DNA from: Bacteroidia bacterium
GTDB lineage: Bacteria > Bacteroidota > Bacteroidia > Cytophagales > Cyclobacteriaceae
Assembly (NCBI GenBank): GCA_030432655.1
Contig: JAUILA010000012.1
Coordinates: 1 to 64,000 of the forward strand
Length of the DNA: 64,000 nt
Reading direction: 5' to 3'
In this document: positions 44,931-52,907 of the stretch, piece after piece
Layout: the number at the start of each line of letters is the position of its first letter
How positions within the stretch are numbered: the stretch's first letter is position 1
Position numbers and translations under genes: made by a program
Notes under the pieces: model-generated
Databases searched by the model: none
Told to the model about the DNA's origin: nothing
The model's input: only the letters and a program-made list of their open reading frames with translations

Positions 44931-45956
44931 TCAGACTTTGAAAAGTAACTTTTCAGAACGTCCCTTCCGGTAGACCTGGCGCCCTTTGTCAATACCGCGG
45001 CGCATTTCCCTTTGTTCTTCTTCCGGAAGGTGAATGATATCCTTACATTCTTCTGAACAGCATTTCTCGTATTTTTCCGCACATTCATCACACTGGATGA
45101 AGAGCAGGTGACAACCTTCGTTGGCACAGTTAATATGTGTGTCAGCCGGATTTCCGCACTGATGACACCTGGCGATAATTTCGTCTGAGATCCGTTCTCC
45201 GAGTCGTTCGTCAAAAACAAAGTTTTTACCCCGGAAATAATTCTTTAATCCCTTTTTCTTCACTTCACGGGCGTATTCAATAATACCCCCGTCCAATTGA
45301 TAAACGTTCCTGAACCCCTTGTGTTTGTAATAAGCACTTGCCTTTTCACACCGGATACCCCCGGTACAATACATTATGATATGCTTGTCCTTCTTCTCCT
45401 CCAGTAATTCCTCCACGAAAGGCAGTGCTTCGCGGAAGGTATCCACATCGGGGGTAATGGCATTTTCGAAGTGCCCTACCTCGCTTTCATAATGGTTGCG
45501 CATGTCCACGATAATGGTTTCCGGATCACCGGCAAGTTCATTAAAATCCTCTGCGGAAAGGTGGGTTCCCCTTTTTGTAACATCAAAGGTATCATCATTC
45601 AGACCATCGGCCACGATTTTACGGCGAACAAGAATCTTCAGCTTATAGAATGACTTTCCCTGCTCAACAGCCAGGTTGAGCCGGATGCCTGATAAGGTTT
45701 CTGACGAATTGATAAAATGCTGAAAGTCTTCGAAATTCTCTTTGGGAACGCTGATTTGGGCATTTATTCCTTCGTTGGCCACGTATATACGGCCCAGAAC
45801 TCCGAGGTTGGAGAAATCGAAATATAGCTGATCGCGGTAAGCATGCGGATCAGGGAGTTGAACGTACCGGTAAAATGACAGCGTAATCCGTTCTGTCGCG
45901 TCATTTTCCATCTGTCGTTTCAACTCTTGTTTATTGATTCGGTTATGTAAGATCAT
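44931..45956 (-). CDS. trhO: tRNA uridine(34) hydroxylase TrhO (rhodanese-fold)
   Basis: TrhO uses oxygen to hydroxylate U34 of several tRNAs, a step toward 5-(carboxy)methoxyuridine. The 341 residues comprise the N-terminal acylphosphatase-like domain (YVANEGINAQISVP), the rhodanese domain (about 130-230) with catalytic C197 in MYCTGGIRCEKA, and the cysteine-rich C-terminal zinc-type region (CHQCGNPADTHINC, CDECAEKYEKCCSEEC). Start at ATG 45956. The promoter is about 90 bases upstream and the gene leads the trhO-mog-M23 row. Confidence 0.94.
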   Translation of the reverse strand: MILHNRINKQELKRQMENDATERITLSFYRYVQLPDPHAYRDQLYFDFSNLGVLGRIYVANEGINAQISVPKENFEDFQHFINSSETLSGIRLNLAVEQGKSFYKLKILVRRKIVADGLNDDTFDVTKRGTHLSAEDFNELAGDPETIIVDMRNHYESEVGHFENAITPDVDTFREALPFVEELLEEKKDKHIIMYCTGGIRCEKASAYYKHKGFRNVYQLDGGIIEYAREVKKKGLKNYFRGKNFVFDERLGERISDEIIARCHQCGNPADTHINCANEGCHLLFIQCDECAEKYEKCCSEECKDIIHLPEEEQREMRRGIDKGRQVYRKGRSEKLLFKV

Positions 45957-46049
45957 TTTGCAGGAATGAGTTACAAGTTTAAACGTGTTGAAAATCAGTA
46001 GCTAATGCGTACAAATAAAGAAAGCAACTCGTTCGTTGCCTTGCTCGTG

Positions 46050-46057
46050 CAAAGATA
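46050..46057 (-). promoter_or_regulatory. trhO promoter -7 box
   Basis: Minus-strand TATCTTTG, an exact TAnnTTTG match. The leader of about 85 bases contains a small hairpin (GCAAC-N6-GTTGC). The remaining intergenic bases up to 46205 are very AT-rich and show no other clear element. Confidence 0.5.
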
Positions 46058-46205
46058 CAAAAATAAAATTACATCGAATATCGTCGTTACACCCAGGCAA
46101 TTTGACAGTTTAGAATCATACCAAAAATGGATGATTTTTATATATAATTATTGATAAACAGTAATTAATTATTAATTTAGGGAAAATTATAACTGTTATT
46201 CAACT

Positions 46206-46991
46206 ATGAAAAACCTAAGACTCATACCGCGAATTTGTGTTTGGATCGTGTATACTTTGTTTCTGATAATGGGGGCATTTGCATTTATTTCAGTTCAGCA
46301 ATACATTAAATTGTTAAGTCCGGCCGAACAACCGGAATCCAAAGAAGGTGTGCTCGAATGGACGCGGACCTCAGGCATCAGGCTTGGTGATTATGAATTA
46401 ATGAAAGTTTCCCATTATAATGCGGGTTCCTCTTATAAAGGTGATCTGAATGTTAATTACCACTTGAGGGTTCCTTATCCCAAATTGCTTCTTCCTCAGA
46501 ACAGCAATCCGGCCATATACAATACAGCTTCAGATTATCACGCGAGAAACAGGAGTGAACGCGAAGTAGAAGCCTTTAGCAGGAAAGATACTCTTACGCA
46601 GGTTGTATATAAAATTGATTCCGAAGCCGACAGATATTTATTGATTACCGTATTTGGCATTTTAATACTGTTAACGATTGGCTTCGGGATATACTGGCTT
46701 ATTATTTTACGCCGATTTATCCTTAGCATGTCCGGAGGAACTTTCTTTTCCATGGATAATTTCTGGAGAATAATAATATTATGTATTCCAACATTTTTAC
46801 TACCCCTTATTGAATATATAGCCGGGAGAATTTCGGTTGATTTTTTCGAAACACATTTTCAATCCTATGGTGGAATGATCGATGTTACACCGGATATGAC
46901 CCCTGTGATTTTCGGTGTTTTTCTGCTTCTGATGGCGGCCATGGTTTACGAAGGCAGCAAAATCAAAGAAGAAAATGACCTAACCATTTAG
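46206..46991 (+). CDS. DUF2975-type membrane protein
   Basis: 261 residues with four predicted membrane helices (about 10-32, 138-162, 186-208, 232-252) and a large extracytoplasmic loop after the first. The pairing with a very small XRE-type regulator 3 bases downstream is the hallmark arrangement of DUF2975 proteins. Function unknown; such pairs are thought to be membrane sensor/regulator modules. The gene is clearly more AT-rich than its surroundings, which suggests acquisition or relaxed composition. Confidence 0.75.
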   Translation: MKNLRLIPRICVWIVYTLFLIMGAFAFISVQQYIKLLSPAEQPESKEGVLEWTRTSGIRLGDYELMKVSHYNAGSSYKGDLNVNYHLRVPYPKLLLPQNSNPAIYNTASDYHARNRSEREVEAFSRKDTLTQVVYKIDSEADRYLLITVFGILILLTIGFGIYWLIILRRFILSMSGGTFFSMDNFWRIIILCIPTFLLPLIEYIAGRISVDFFETHFQSYGGMIDVTPDMTPVIFGVFLLLMAAMVYEGSKIKEENDLTI

Positions 46992-46994
46992 ATC

Positions 46995-47201
46995 ATGGCG
47001 ATTATTGTAAATCTTGACGTCATGCTGGCGAAACGAAAAATGCAATCCAAGGAGCTGGCAGAGAAAATTGATATCACTGTGGCCAACCTGTCCGTTTTAA
47101 AAACAGGTAAAGCCCGGGCCATCCGGTTTTCCACTCTTGAAGCGATTTGTGGCGTGCTGGAATGCCAGCCCGGGGATATCCTGGAGTACGTGCCGGATTA
47201 A
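46995..47201 (+). CDS. Small XRE/Cro-CI-type DNA-binding protein (YozG-like)
   Basis: 68 residues that are almost entirely one helix-turn-helix: LDVMLAKRKMQSKELAEKIDITVANLSVLKTGKARAIRFSTLEAICGVL. It matches the YozG-like group coupled to DUF2975 membrane proteins. It probably represses its own two-gene unit, with the membrane partner modulating it (inference). Certain as a gene, given its spacing and fold. Confidence 0.88.
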   Translation: MAIIVNLDVMLAKRKMQSKELAEKIDITVANLSVLKTGKARAIRFSTLEAICGVLECQPGDILEYVPD

Positions 47202-47206
47202 TAAAC

Positions 47207-47836
47207 TCAGTTCCTGGGCTCTAATTCGCCGCGTAACAGCTGGTTGTATTGTTCGCAGGTCAGGTATCCGTGTTTATCGCTGTAAGGGCATTCCTGGTAA
47301 GTAGTTCCCAGCGGACCTTTTTTAATAATGACCGTGCGGCCCTTACAAACCGGGCAAATCACCATTCCCGATGGCCCGCAGTCTATTTCGTAATCAGAGG
47401 TCAGAATTTCCCGAACATTATCGCTTTCTACCGCTTTCTCTTTCCTGACTTCCGCCCTTGCCTTATCCAGGTAATTGAGGCAATCCTCGTAATACTGGCC
47501 TTTGGTACCCTTAAGTTCTACGTATTTAGTCAGCCAGTCCACACTTTGCTGGAACTTTCCGAGGAAATAGGAATTCTTGCCAAAAAAATAGGTAAGATCA
47601 GTGGGTACCACCCTGGCCTTTTCCAGTACGTCCCTGAAGATCGTATTGGCGGCTTCATATTCTCCCATTTCCATCCTGTCTACTCCTTCGTCGATCATCC
47701 TGGATATCATGGTAGAACGGGCGGCTTCGGCTGCCATCTGCTGTTCCCGTATTTTATCCTCCTGGGTGATCTGTCCGCATGCCATCCATGAAATCCCGAA
47801 CAGCAATACTGCACTCACAAACAAGCTCTTACACAT
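47207..47836 (-). CDS. Exported TPR-type protein with cysteine-rich tail
   Basis: 209 residues. A signal peptide (about 1-21, possibly ending with a lipobox-like SWMAC) is followed by helical TPR-like repeats (about 45-125: GVDRMEMGEYEAANTIFRDVLEKA, KFQQSVDWLTKYVELKG) and a C-terminal segment with CPVCKGR plus further cysteines (about 153, 159, 162, 180, 195), which looks like a zinc ribbon or disulfide knot. Function unknown. Its start overlaps the ACMSD-like gene's end by 8 bases, so the two are co-transcribed. Confidence 0.7.
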   Translation of the reverse strand: MCKSLFVSAVLLFGISWMACGQITQEDKIREQQMAAEAARSTMISRMIDEGVDRMEMGEYEAANTIFRDVLEKARVVPTDLTYFFGKNSYFLGKFQQSVDWLTKYVELKGTKGQYYEDCLNYLDKARAEVRKEKAVESDNVREILTSDYEIDCGPSGMVICPVCKGRTVIIKKGPLGTTYQECPYSDKHGYLTCEQYNQLLRGELEPRN

Positions 47837-48836
47837 AATCCTCTTTCTTTAAATCCAGCCACTCGAGTGTAGCATTGCAAAATATATTCTCCACCACCTC
47901 CTCCGGAAGGTCCATTTCGGTAATGAACTTTCCGATCGTAAGGTCACCTAATGGAAACGGATAGTCAGAGCCAAGCGTTACACGGCGGCTTCCCTGCATT
48001 TCCAGGACATATTCAAGCATTCGGGGATCGTGGGTTATACAATCCACCCAGAATTTTCCCAGGTATTCGCGTGGATTGACCGGGTTATCAATCGCCACCA
48101 GGTCGGGTCGGCAGTTAAAACCATGTTCAATCCGCCCGATGGTAGACAGGAAGGATCCGCCTGCATGGACAAAATCGACCCGCAGTTCCGGCAACTTTTC
48201 AAATATGCCGGAGAATATCATTGAGCACATGGCGCGGCTGGTTTCGGCCGGCATGCCCACCAGCCAGGGCAGCCAGTATTTGGTCATGTGTTTCATCCCC
48301 ATCATTTCCCAAGGATGCACCATAACCGCCATTCCGAGGTCGGCACATGCTTCGAACAACGGGAAGAACCGCGGCTCACTGAGGTTTTCATTATTAATAT
48401 TGGACCCGATCTGTACCCCGGGCAGACCTAGCGATTTACATCTTTCTAGTTCTTCAATAGCCAGGTCGGTATCCTGCATAGGCAAGGTGCCCAGTCCGAT
48501 ATAATTTTTAGGATAGCGGGCTACCAGGTCAGCGATGTGATCATTGAGGAATTTAGATAACTCAAGGCAATCTTCCGGAACTGCCCAGTAAGAGAACATG
48601 ACGGGAATGGTGCATACCACCTGTACCTGTGTGTCGTGTTCGGCATATTCCTTTATACGCACATCGGGGTCCCAGCAATTCTCCCGAATCTCACGGAAAA
48701 ACCTGTTTCCCTTCATCATTTTGGCCGTTCCCGGCTGATCCTGCTGCAGGTATATAAAATCCCCGTAACCAAACTTTTCTGTCCAGTTCGGCATTTCAAC
48801 AGGGATGATATGAGTATGCATGTCAATCTTCAGCAT
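47829..48836 (-). CDS. ACMSD-like amidohydrolase (2-amino-3-carboxymuconate-6-semialdehyde decarboxylase)
   Basis: 335 residues of the ACMSD group of the amidohydrolase superfamily. It has zinc ligands H7 and H9 in DMHTHIIP, a third histidine in MVHPWEMMG, another conserved histidine in DFVHAGGSF, and the metal aspartate in LGSDYPFPLG. ACMSD diverts the tryptophan-kynurenine intermediate ACMS from NAD synthesis to breakdown. The sequence resembles true ACMSD closely (RFFREIRENCWDPDVRIKEY), but none of the other kynurenine genes are in this window, so the substrate is inferred. Confidence 0.87.
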   Translation of the reverse strand: MLKIDMHTHIIPVEMPNWTEKFGYGDFIYLQQDQPGTAKMMKGNRFFREIRENCWDPDVRIKEYAEHDTQVQVVCTIPVMFSYWAVPEDCLELSKFLNDHIADLVARYPKNYIGLGTLPMQDTDLAIEELERCKSLGLPGVQIGSNINNENLSEPRFFPLFEACADLGMAVMVHPWEMMGMKHMTKYWLPWLVGMPAETSRAMCSMIFSGIFEKLPELRVDFVHAGGSFLSTIGRIEHGFNCRPDLVAIDNPVNPREYLGKFWVDCITHDPRMLEYVLEMQGSRRVTLGSDYPFPLGDLTIGKFITEMDLPEEVVENIFCNATLEWLDLKKEDYV

Positions 48837-48861
48837 CCGGGAGGGAATATTGGCAATTCAA

Positions 48862-48869
48862 CAAATCTA
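48862..48869 (-). promoter_or_regulatory. Promoter -7 box of the ACMSD-like gene
   Basis: Minus-strand TAGATTTG, an exact TAnnTTTG match 25 bases before the ATG. No clear -33 box. Confidence 0.45.
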
Positions 48870-48896
48870 ATTAAAGCAGAAGAAAATATACGAGGG

Positions 48897-49127
48897 TCAT
48901 AATTTCTTTTTCGGAACAGGGTCGTACCCGTGCGTTCCCCAGGGGTGGCAGCGGCTGATACGTTTTATCCCCAGCCAGGTGCCCTTTAACGGTCCCCACT
49001 CGTTGATAGCCTGAATCATATAATTGGAGCAGGAGGGAGAATGCCGGCAATTCGAACCCAATAGCGGACTTATCGCATACTGGTACACCCTTACCGGGAA
49101 TATGAATATTAATTTAAGCCATTTCAT
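48897..49127 (-). CDS. yidD: Membrane protein insertion efficiency factor YidD
   Basis: 76 residues, the usual short length. Contains the full family pattern: [21 protein letters not shown], then [21 protein letters not shown] and [17 protein letters not shown], with its conserved cysteines. YidD assists YidC-mediated insertion of inner-membrane proteins. Not next to yidC or rnpA as in many bacteria; here it follows cysS on the same strand. Confidence 0.95.
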   Translation of the reverse strand: MKWLKLIFIFPVRVYQYAISPLLGSNCRHSPSCSNYMIQAINEWGPLKGTWLGIKRISRCHPWGTHGYDPVPKKKL

Positions 49128-49189
49128 TCCGCTTCCTTCTCTAGAGTAAACCCCTTTTCCGGGTTGGCAGTTCCCCCGCGGGCGCAGGA

Positions 49190-50689
49190 TCAGTCAATGG
49201 AGTATTCCGTACCCTCTTTGCTGTCCTTCAGGGAGATTCCCAGCTTTTTCAGGTCATCCCGGATCTTGTCGGAAAGCGTGTAGTTTTTCTGCTGACGCGC
49301 TTCCAGGCGCATATCAATGAGCATGGACATGACACCGTCCAGCAAAGATTCATCAGACTCCACTTCCGGCATCAGGCCCAGTACATCCCGGATCACGCCC
49401 TGGTAGTGTCCTGTCAGCTCGTCAAATGTTTCCGCTGATATTGCTGAGGGTTTGACATTCCCTGCTTTCATATTATTGAAGAGGGTAGTCATCTCGAACA
49501 AATCGGCAAGAGCCTTGGCGGTATTAAAATCGTCGCTGAGATTCGTAAACAGGTTGCCGATCATTTCTTTTGCCTGGGCCTCCAGTTTTTCATCCATGGT
49601 GCCTTCTGTATGATTCAGCTCCTGTGAAACGCTCAGTCCTTCCATCAGTCGTTTATAGCCCTTTTCTGCCGCCCCTAGGGCTTCATTACTAAAATCCAGC
49701 GTACTTGAATAATGAGACTGCAGCATAAAGAACCGGACGACCATCGGCGGGAATCCCCGGTCGAGCAGGGGATGGTCTCCGGAAAACAGCTCCCTGGGGA
49801 GAAAACTGTTGCCCAGGGATTTACTCATTTTCTGCCCGTTTACCGTGAGCATATTAGTATGAATCCAGTACCTGACCGGGGCTTGACCCGTGGTTCCGAC
49901 CGCCTGGGCAATTTCGCATTCATGGTGAGGGAAGACCAGGTCCATTCCGCCCCCGTGAATATCAAACGTTTCGCCCAGGTATTTGGTGCTCATAACAGAG
50001 CATTCCAGGTGCCAGCCGGGAAATCCTTCGCCCCAGGGAGAGGGCCAGCGCATGATATGCGAAGGGGAGGCCTTTTTCCAAACAGCGAAATCAATTTTAT
50101 TGCGTTTTTCGTCCTGGCTGTCGAGCATTCTCCCACTCTCCATGAGCTCCTCAATCCGGCGCCCGGAAAGTTCACCGTAGTGATGTTTCTGGTCGTATTT
50201 GGTCACGTCGAAATAGACAGATCCGTTTACCTCGTAGGCAAGATCATTCTCCAGAAGTTTCTTGACCCATTCAATCTGTTCAATGATGTGCCCGGTGGCT
50301 GATGGTTCGATGTCCGGCGGGAGAATGTTGAACTGGCGAAGTACTTCATGGAATCCGTTAGTGTATTGCTGCACCACCTGCATTGGTTCCAGTGACTCCA
50401 GCCTCGCCTTCTTTGAAATCTTATCCTCACCTTCGTCTGCGTCATTCTCCAAATGTCCCACATCAGTAATGTTACGCACATAACGGACCTTATAGCCTAT
50501 GTACATCAGGTAGCGGTAAATAACATCAAAGTGGAGGAAGGTGCGTACATTGCCCAGGTGCACGTCATTGTATACGGTCGGACCGCACACATACATGCCG
50601 ACATAGTCTTCGTTCAGGGGCTCGAATACTTCTTTTTTCTTCGAGAGTGTGTTATAAATATGAACAGGATAGGTCGTTTTCAGTGACAT
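49190..50689 (-). CDS. cysS: Cysteinyl-tRNA synthetase
   Basis: Charges tRNA-Cys, whose gene is also in this window. The 499-residue class I enzyme has the zinc-binding cysteine and HIGH-type motif in [17 protein letters not shown], zinc ligands in WHLECSVMS and HHECEIAQA, and [11 protein letters not shown] 50689 is chosen; a GTG two codons upstream is in frame but lies within a hairpin. A well-formed promoter and a hairpin ending 4 bases from the start lie just upstream. Confidence 0.97.
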   Translation of the reverse strand: MSLKTTYPVHIYNTLSKKKEVFEPLNEDYVGMYVCGPTVYNDVHLGNVRTFLHFDVIYRYLMYIGYKVRYVRNITDVGHLENDADEGEDKISKKARLESLEPMQVVQQYTNGFHEVLRQFNILPPDIEPSATGHIIEQIEWVKKLLENDLAYEVNGSVYFDVTKYDQKHHYGELSGRRIEELMESGRMLDSQDEKRNKIDFAVWKKASPSHIMRWPSPWGEGFPGWHLECSVMSTKYLGETFDIHGGGMDLVFPHHECEIAQAVGTTGQAPVRYWIHTNMLTVNGQKMSKSLGNSFLPRELFSGDHPLLDRGFPPMVVRFFMLQSHYSSTLDFSNEALGAAEKGYKRLMEGLSVSQELNHTEGTMDEKLEAQAKEMIGNLFTNLSDDFNTAKALADLFEMTTLFNNMKAGNVKPSAISAETFDELTGHYQGVIRDVLGLMPEVESDESLLDGVMSMLIDMRLEARQQKNYTLSDKIRDDLKKLGISLKDSKEGTEYSID

Positions 50690-50692
50690 GTG

Positions 50693-50711
50693 CACGTATT
50701 CTTTGTACGTG
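50693..50711 (-). promoter_or_regulatory. Hairpin in the cysS leader next to the start codon
   Basis: CACGTA-N7-TACGTG, a perfect 6-base stem occupying the bases directly before the cysS ATG and within the short leader. It could hinder ribosome loading or bind a protein. It is not a terminator, as it has no T-run. Confidence 0.45.
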
Positions 50712-50713
50712 TG

Positions 50714-50744
50714 CGAAGTTATTACTTAATCAAGTCAATACAAA
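50714..50744 (-). promoter_or_regulatory. cysS promoter
   Basis: Minus-strand TTTG (50741-50744), exactly 19 bases, then TAACTTCG (50714-50721), a 7/8 match to the -7 consensus. Confidence 0.65.
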
Positions 50745-50773
50745 CGACCCATCCTAAAAAGTGGCAATGGATA

Positions 50774-51295
50774 TTACCGTGTCAGTTCCATTTCAAGGAA
50801 GGGATACCAGTTAGATCCGTTATCGGGAGAATATTCCCCGGATTCCTGCCAGTGGTTCTCATCAAAGGTGGTGGTGTAGCGGACGCGGCCGCCGTTGGGT
50901 ACGTCAAACGCCCATTTGAAATGACCCTCCGAGATTTCCACATCTGCCTTCGTGTAGCGCCCGTCCTTTGTCCAGGCGTGGAGGTAGACCTCTCCGGAGG
51001 CCTCGTCGTACGTCATGACCCCAAAAGCCTCAAAACCCGGACTTTCCTGGTCACCGGTCACTCCGGTACCGTGGAATACCAGCAGTTTGCCGCCGAGTTG
51101 GGTGGTGACCTCTTCGGTTTGTTTGAAATCGATACGGTTATTTTGCCCCTGTGACTGGTAGCCGCTGCCCGTCCAGGTACCGAGCAGGACACTGAGCGGC
51201 TGCATAGGTTCCGGCAGGGAAACCTGGCCATAGCCAGTAGTAGTTATAAATATCAGGGTAATTAAAATGAGCAGAGATTTGATTTGATTTTTCAT
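50774..51295 (-). CDS. Exported DUF1579-like beta-barrel protein
   Basis: 173 residues. Signal peptide (LLILITLIFITTTGYGQ), then a mainly beta domain starting LLGTWTGSGYQ and ending in SNWYPFLEMEL, in the style of DUF1579 and the heme/fatty-acid-binding-like small barrels. Exported to the periplasm; ligand unknown. Its start is preceded by a 15-base palindrome almost identical to that before the neighbouring membrane-protein/regulator pair, so it is probably a member of that regulator's small regulon. Confidence 0.75.
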   Translation of the reverse strand: MKNQIKSLLILITLIFITTTGYGQVSLPEPMQPLSVLLGTWTGSGYQSQGQNNRIDFKQTEEVTTQLGGKLLVFHGTGVTGDQESPGFEAFGVMTYDEASGEVYLHAWTKDGRYTKADVEISEGHFKWAFDVPNGGRVRYTTTFDENHWQESGEYSPDNGSNWYPFLEMELTR

Positions 51296-51304
51296 AATAA
51301 AGTG

Positions 51305-51319
51305 GTTTATAAAATAAAC
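51305..51319. promoter_or_regulatory. Operator-like palindrome, copy 1
   Basis: GTTTATAAAATAAAC (GTTTAT-N3-ATAAAC), 9 bases before the DUF1579-like start. The same 15-base pattern, with like flanks (AAGTG versus AAGTA on the 5-prime side), occurs at 52211. Confidence 0.6.
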
Positions 51320-51336
51320 TATATTAATAAAATTTT

Positions 51337-51627
51337 TTAGGGATTGATATACTGTTTCAGGTCATCCACATATTTCTCAAAAGCGCTGATCCCTACTTTT
51401 GTAATGGAGCAGGAGGTAAGCGGTTTTTTTCCTTTAAATGACTTGGTGATCTTGATGTAGCCAGCCTGGGACAGTTTGTCCAGCTGAACGCTCAGGTTTC
51501 CTGCAGTGGCTTCTGTCTTTTCCTTAATGTATACGAACTCAGCTGAGTCAACATTCATCAGGATGGACATAATGGCCAGTCGAAGCTGCGAATGCAGTAG
51601 CGGGTCAAGATTTTTAAAATTATCCAT
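51337..51627 (-). CDS. Winged-helix transcriptional regulator (PF13601-like)
   Basis: 96 residues forming one winged helix: DPLLHSQLRLAIMSILMNVDSAEFVYIKEKTEATAGNLSVQLDKLSQAGYIKITKSFKGKKPLTSCSIT, with the basic wing KGKKP. This is the short ArsR/MarR-like group that Bacteroidota often couple to a membrane protein. ATG 51627 is the start; the longer frame overlaps the upstream gene. It lies 5 bases after the membrane-protein gene. Probable repressor at the two GTTTAT-N3-ATAAAC sites. Confidence 0.85.
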   Translation of the reverse strand: MDNFKNLDPLLHSQLRLAIMSILMNVDSAEFVYIKEKTEATAGNLSVQLDKLSQAGYIKITKSFKGKKPLTSCSITKVGISAFEKYVDDLKQYINP

Positions 51628-51632
51628 GATTT

Positions 51633-52196
51633 TCAGTTCTTCCTGATCATATAACCTGGTATGAGATATCCGCAGATGATTGCGAATGCCGCCACCGGAA
51701 ATGTATACATGTAGGGCAGACTCAGAGCGATTGCCGCAAAAACCCAAAGGCTGCTGCCCCCAATGATAAGCGGATTATAGCGGATGATCAAACCTGTTAT
51801 AAAGGTAGCCATGCCGGCCAGCAGAAGAACAAGCGCATTCAGGTGTTGAAAAAACAGTCCGCTGAATATCAGGATTACCAGGCAAACGGTAAAAGCCACC
51901 CAGGTCCAGATGATCAGTTTGTCGGCGTAGGTGTACATTCTTGATTCACGGGCCTTTTTCCGGCCGTAAAAGAAACTTATGAGCCAGGCCGGTATGGCGA
52001 TGGCCCAGATTGCATAAGGATGTGCAAAATCAGTGTAATTCATTAAAAGGAAATGCCCGGTAAACCCAATAACGGAAACCCATCCCCAGAGAATGAAATG
52101 AAAGGCACTCCCGCTGACATTCCGCTTGGTTTGCCTGATCATGTCCGTAATGATCGCGAGACTTTCCTCGGTTGATGTAATTTGTTCAGTATTCAT
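51633..52196 (-). CDS. Polytopic membrane protein partnered with the regulator
   Basis: 187 residues with a soluble N-terminal 30 residues and about five membrane helices (about 30-50, 62-78, 92-115, 120-140, 150-180). Unknown function. Directly upstream of, and surely co-transcribed with, the winged-helix gene. Such membrane/regulator pairs may sense membrane state or simply share control. An operator-like palindrome lies 14 bases before its start. Confidence 0.75.
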   Translation of the reverse strand: MNTEQITSTEESLAIITDMIRQTKRNVSGSAFHFILWGWVSVIGFTGHFLLMNYTDFAHPYAIWAIAIPAWLISFFYGRKKARESRMYTYADKLIIWTWVAFTVCLVILIFSGLFFQHLNALVLLLAGMATFITGLIIRYNPLIIGGSSLWVFAAIALSLPYMYTFPVAAFAIICGYLIPGYMIRKN

Positions 52197-52210
52197 AATT
52201 GTGTAAAGTA

Positions 52211-52225
52211 GTTTATATTATAAAC
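52211..52225. promoter_or_regulatory. Operator-like palindrome, copy 2
   Basis: GTTTATATTATAAAC, the same GTTTAT-N3-ATAAAC pattern as at 51305, before the membrane-protein/regulator pair. It points to autoregulation. Confidence 0.6.
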
Positions 52226-52275
52226 CTAATTTAGATTAATAAGGTTTCATTTCCAACAATTTTTTTTAATTCCTT

Positions 52276-52283
52276 TACCTTTG
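52276..52283 (+). promoter_or_regulatory. ribE promoter -7 box
   Basis: TACCTTTG is an exact TAnnTTTG match, 18 bases before the ribE ATG. No TTTG at -33. There is no room for an FMN riboswitch. Confidence 0.5.
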
Positions 52284-52301
52284 TTCTATAAAGAAGCGAA
52301 C

Positions 52302-52907
52302 ATGTTTACAGGAATTATTGAAGCTACTGGTACTATCAGGACTATAGGAACGGAAGGTGCCAATCGTCATTTTGAGATCGAGAGCCCGATTTCACAGGAA
52401 TTGAAAGTAGATCAGAGTGTCGCACATGATGGCGTCTGCCTGACCGTTACCCGGGTAGAGCAAACGCACCATTGGGTTACTGCTGTCAAAGAAACCCTGG
52501 AACGGAGTACGCTTGGCCGGTACAAGCCCGGGTCAGTGGTAAACCTGGAGCGATGCATGTTAAATAACGGCAGATTTGACGGCCACATCGTTCAGGGGCA
52601 CGTGGATACGACAGCCCTGGTACAGGAAATTTCAGAACTGGAGGGAAGCTGGGAATACACCTTTAAAATCAATAACATGCACGGGCATGTGATGGTGGAA
52701 AAGGGGTCTGTAACGATTAACGGCATCAGTCTTACCTGTTACCATGTGCGTGATAACTCATTTAGAGTGGCGATTATTCCATACACTCACGAGCATACCA
52801 ATATCAGCAGGCTGAAGAAAGGCGACCTGGTGAATATAGAATTTGATATTATCGGAAAATACGTTGAACGCTTACTTACGTCCCGGGGCAGGCAACCGTT
52901 TCATTAA
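52302..52907 (+). CDS. ribE: Riboflavin synthase, alpha chain
   Basis: Makes riboflavin by dismutation of two 6,7-dimethyl-8-ribityllumazine. 201 residues with two lumazine-binding repeats. Repeat one begins MFTGIIEATG and contains VAHDGVCLTV. Repeat two begins GHIVQGHVDTTA and contains VTINGISLT. The frame opens seven codons earlier inside the promoter box; ATG 52302 gives the invariant family start. Its last 36 bases overlap the PAP2 gene on the other strand. Confidence 0.96.
   Translation: MFTGIIEATGTIRTIGTEGANRHFEIESPISQELKVDQSVAHDGVCLTVTRVEQTHHWVTAVKETLERSTLGRYKPGSVVNLERCMLNNGRFDGHIVQGHVDTTALVQEISELEGSWEYTFKINNMHGHVMVEKGSVTINGISLTCYHVRDNSFRVAIIPYTHEHTNISRLKKGDLVNIEFDIIGKYVERLLTSRGRQPFH

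Noticed and set aside
49136-49165. AACCC/GGGTT hairpin between cysS and yidD
   Set aside because: Short 5-base stem with no T-run; not convincing as a terminator.
49712-50302. A 196-codon plus-strand open frame
   Set aside because: Antisense to cysS; no recognisable protein features.
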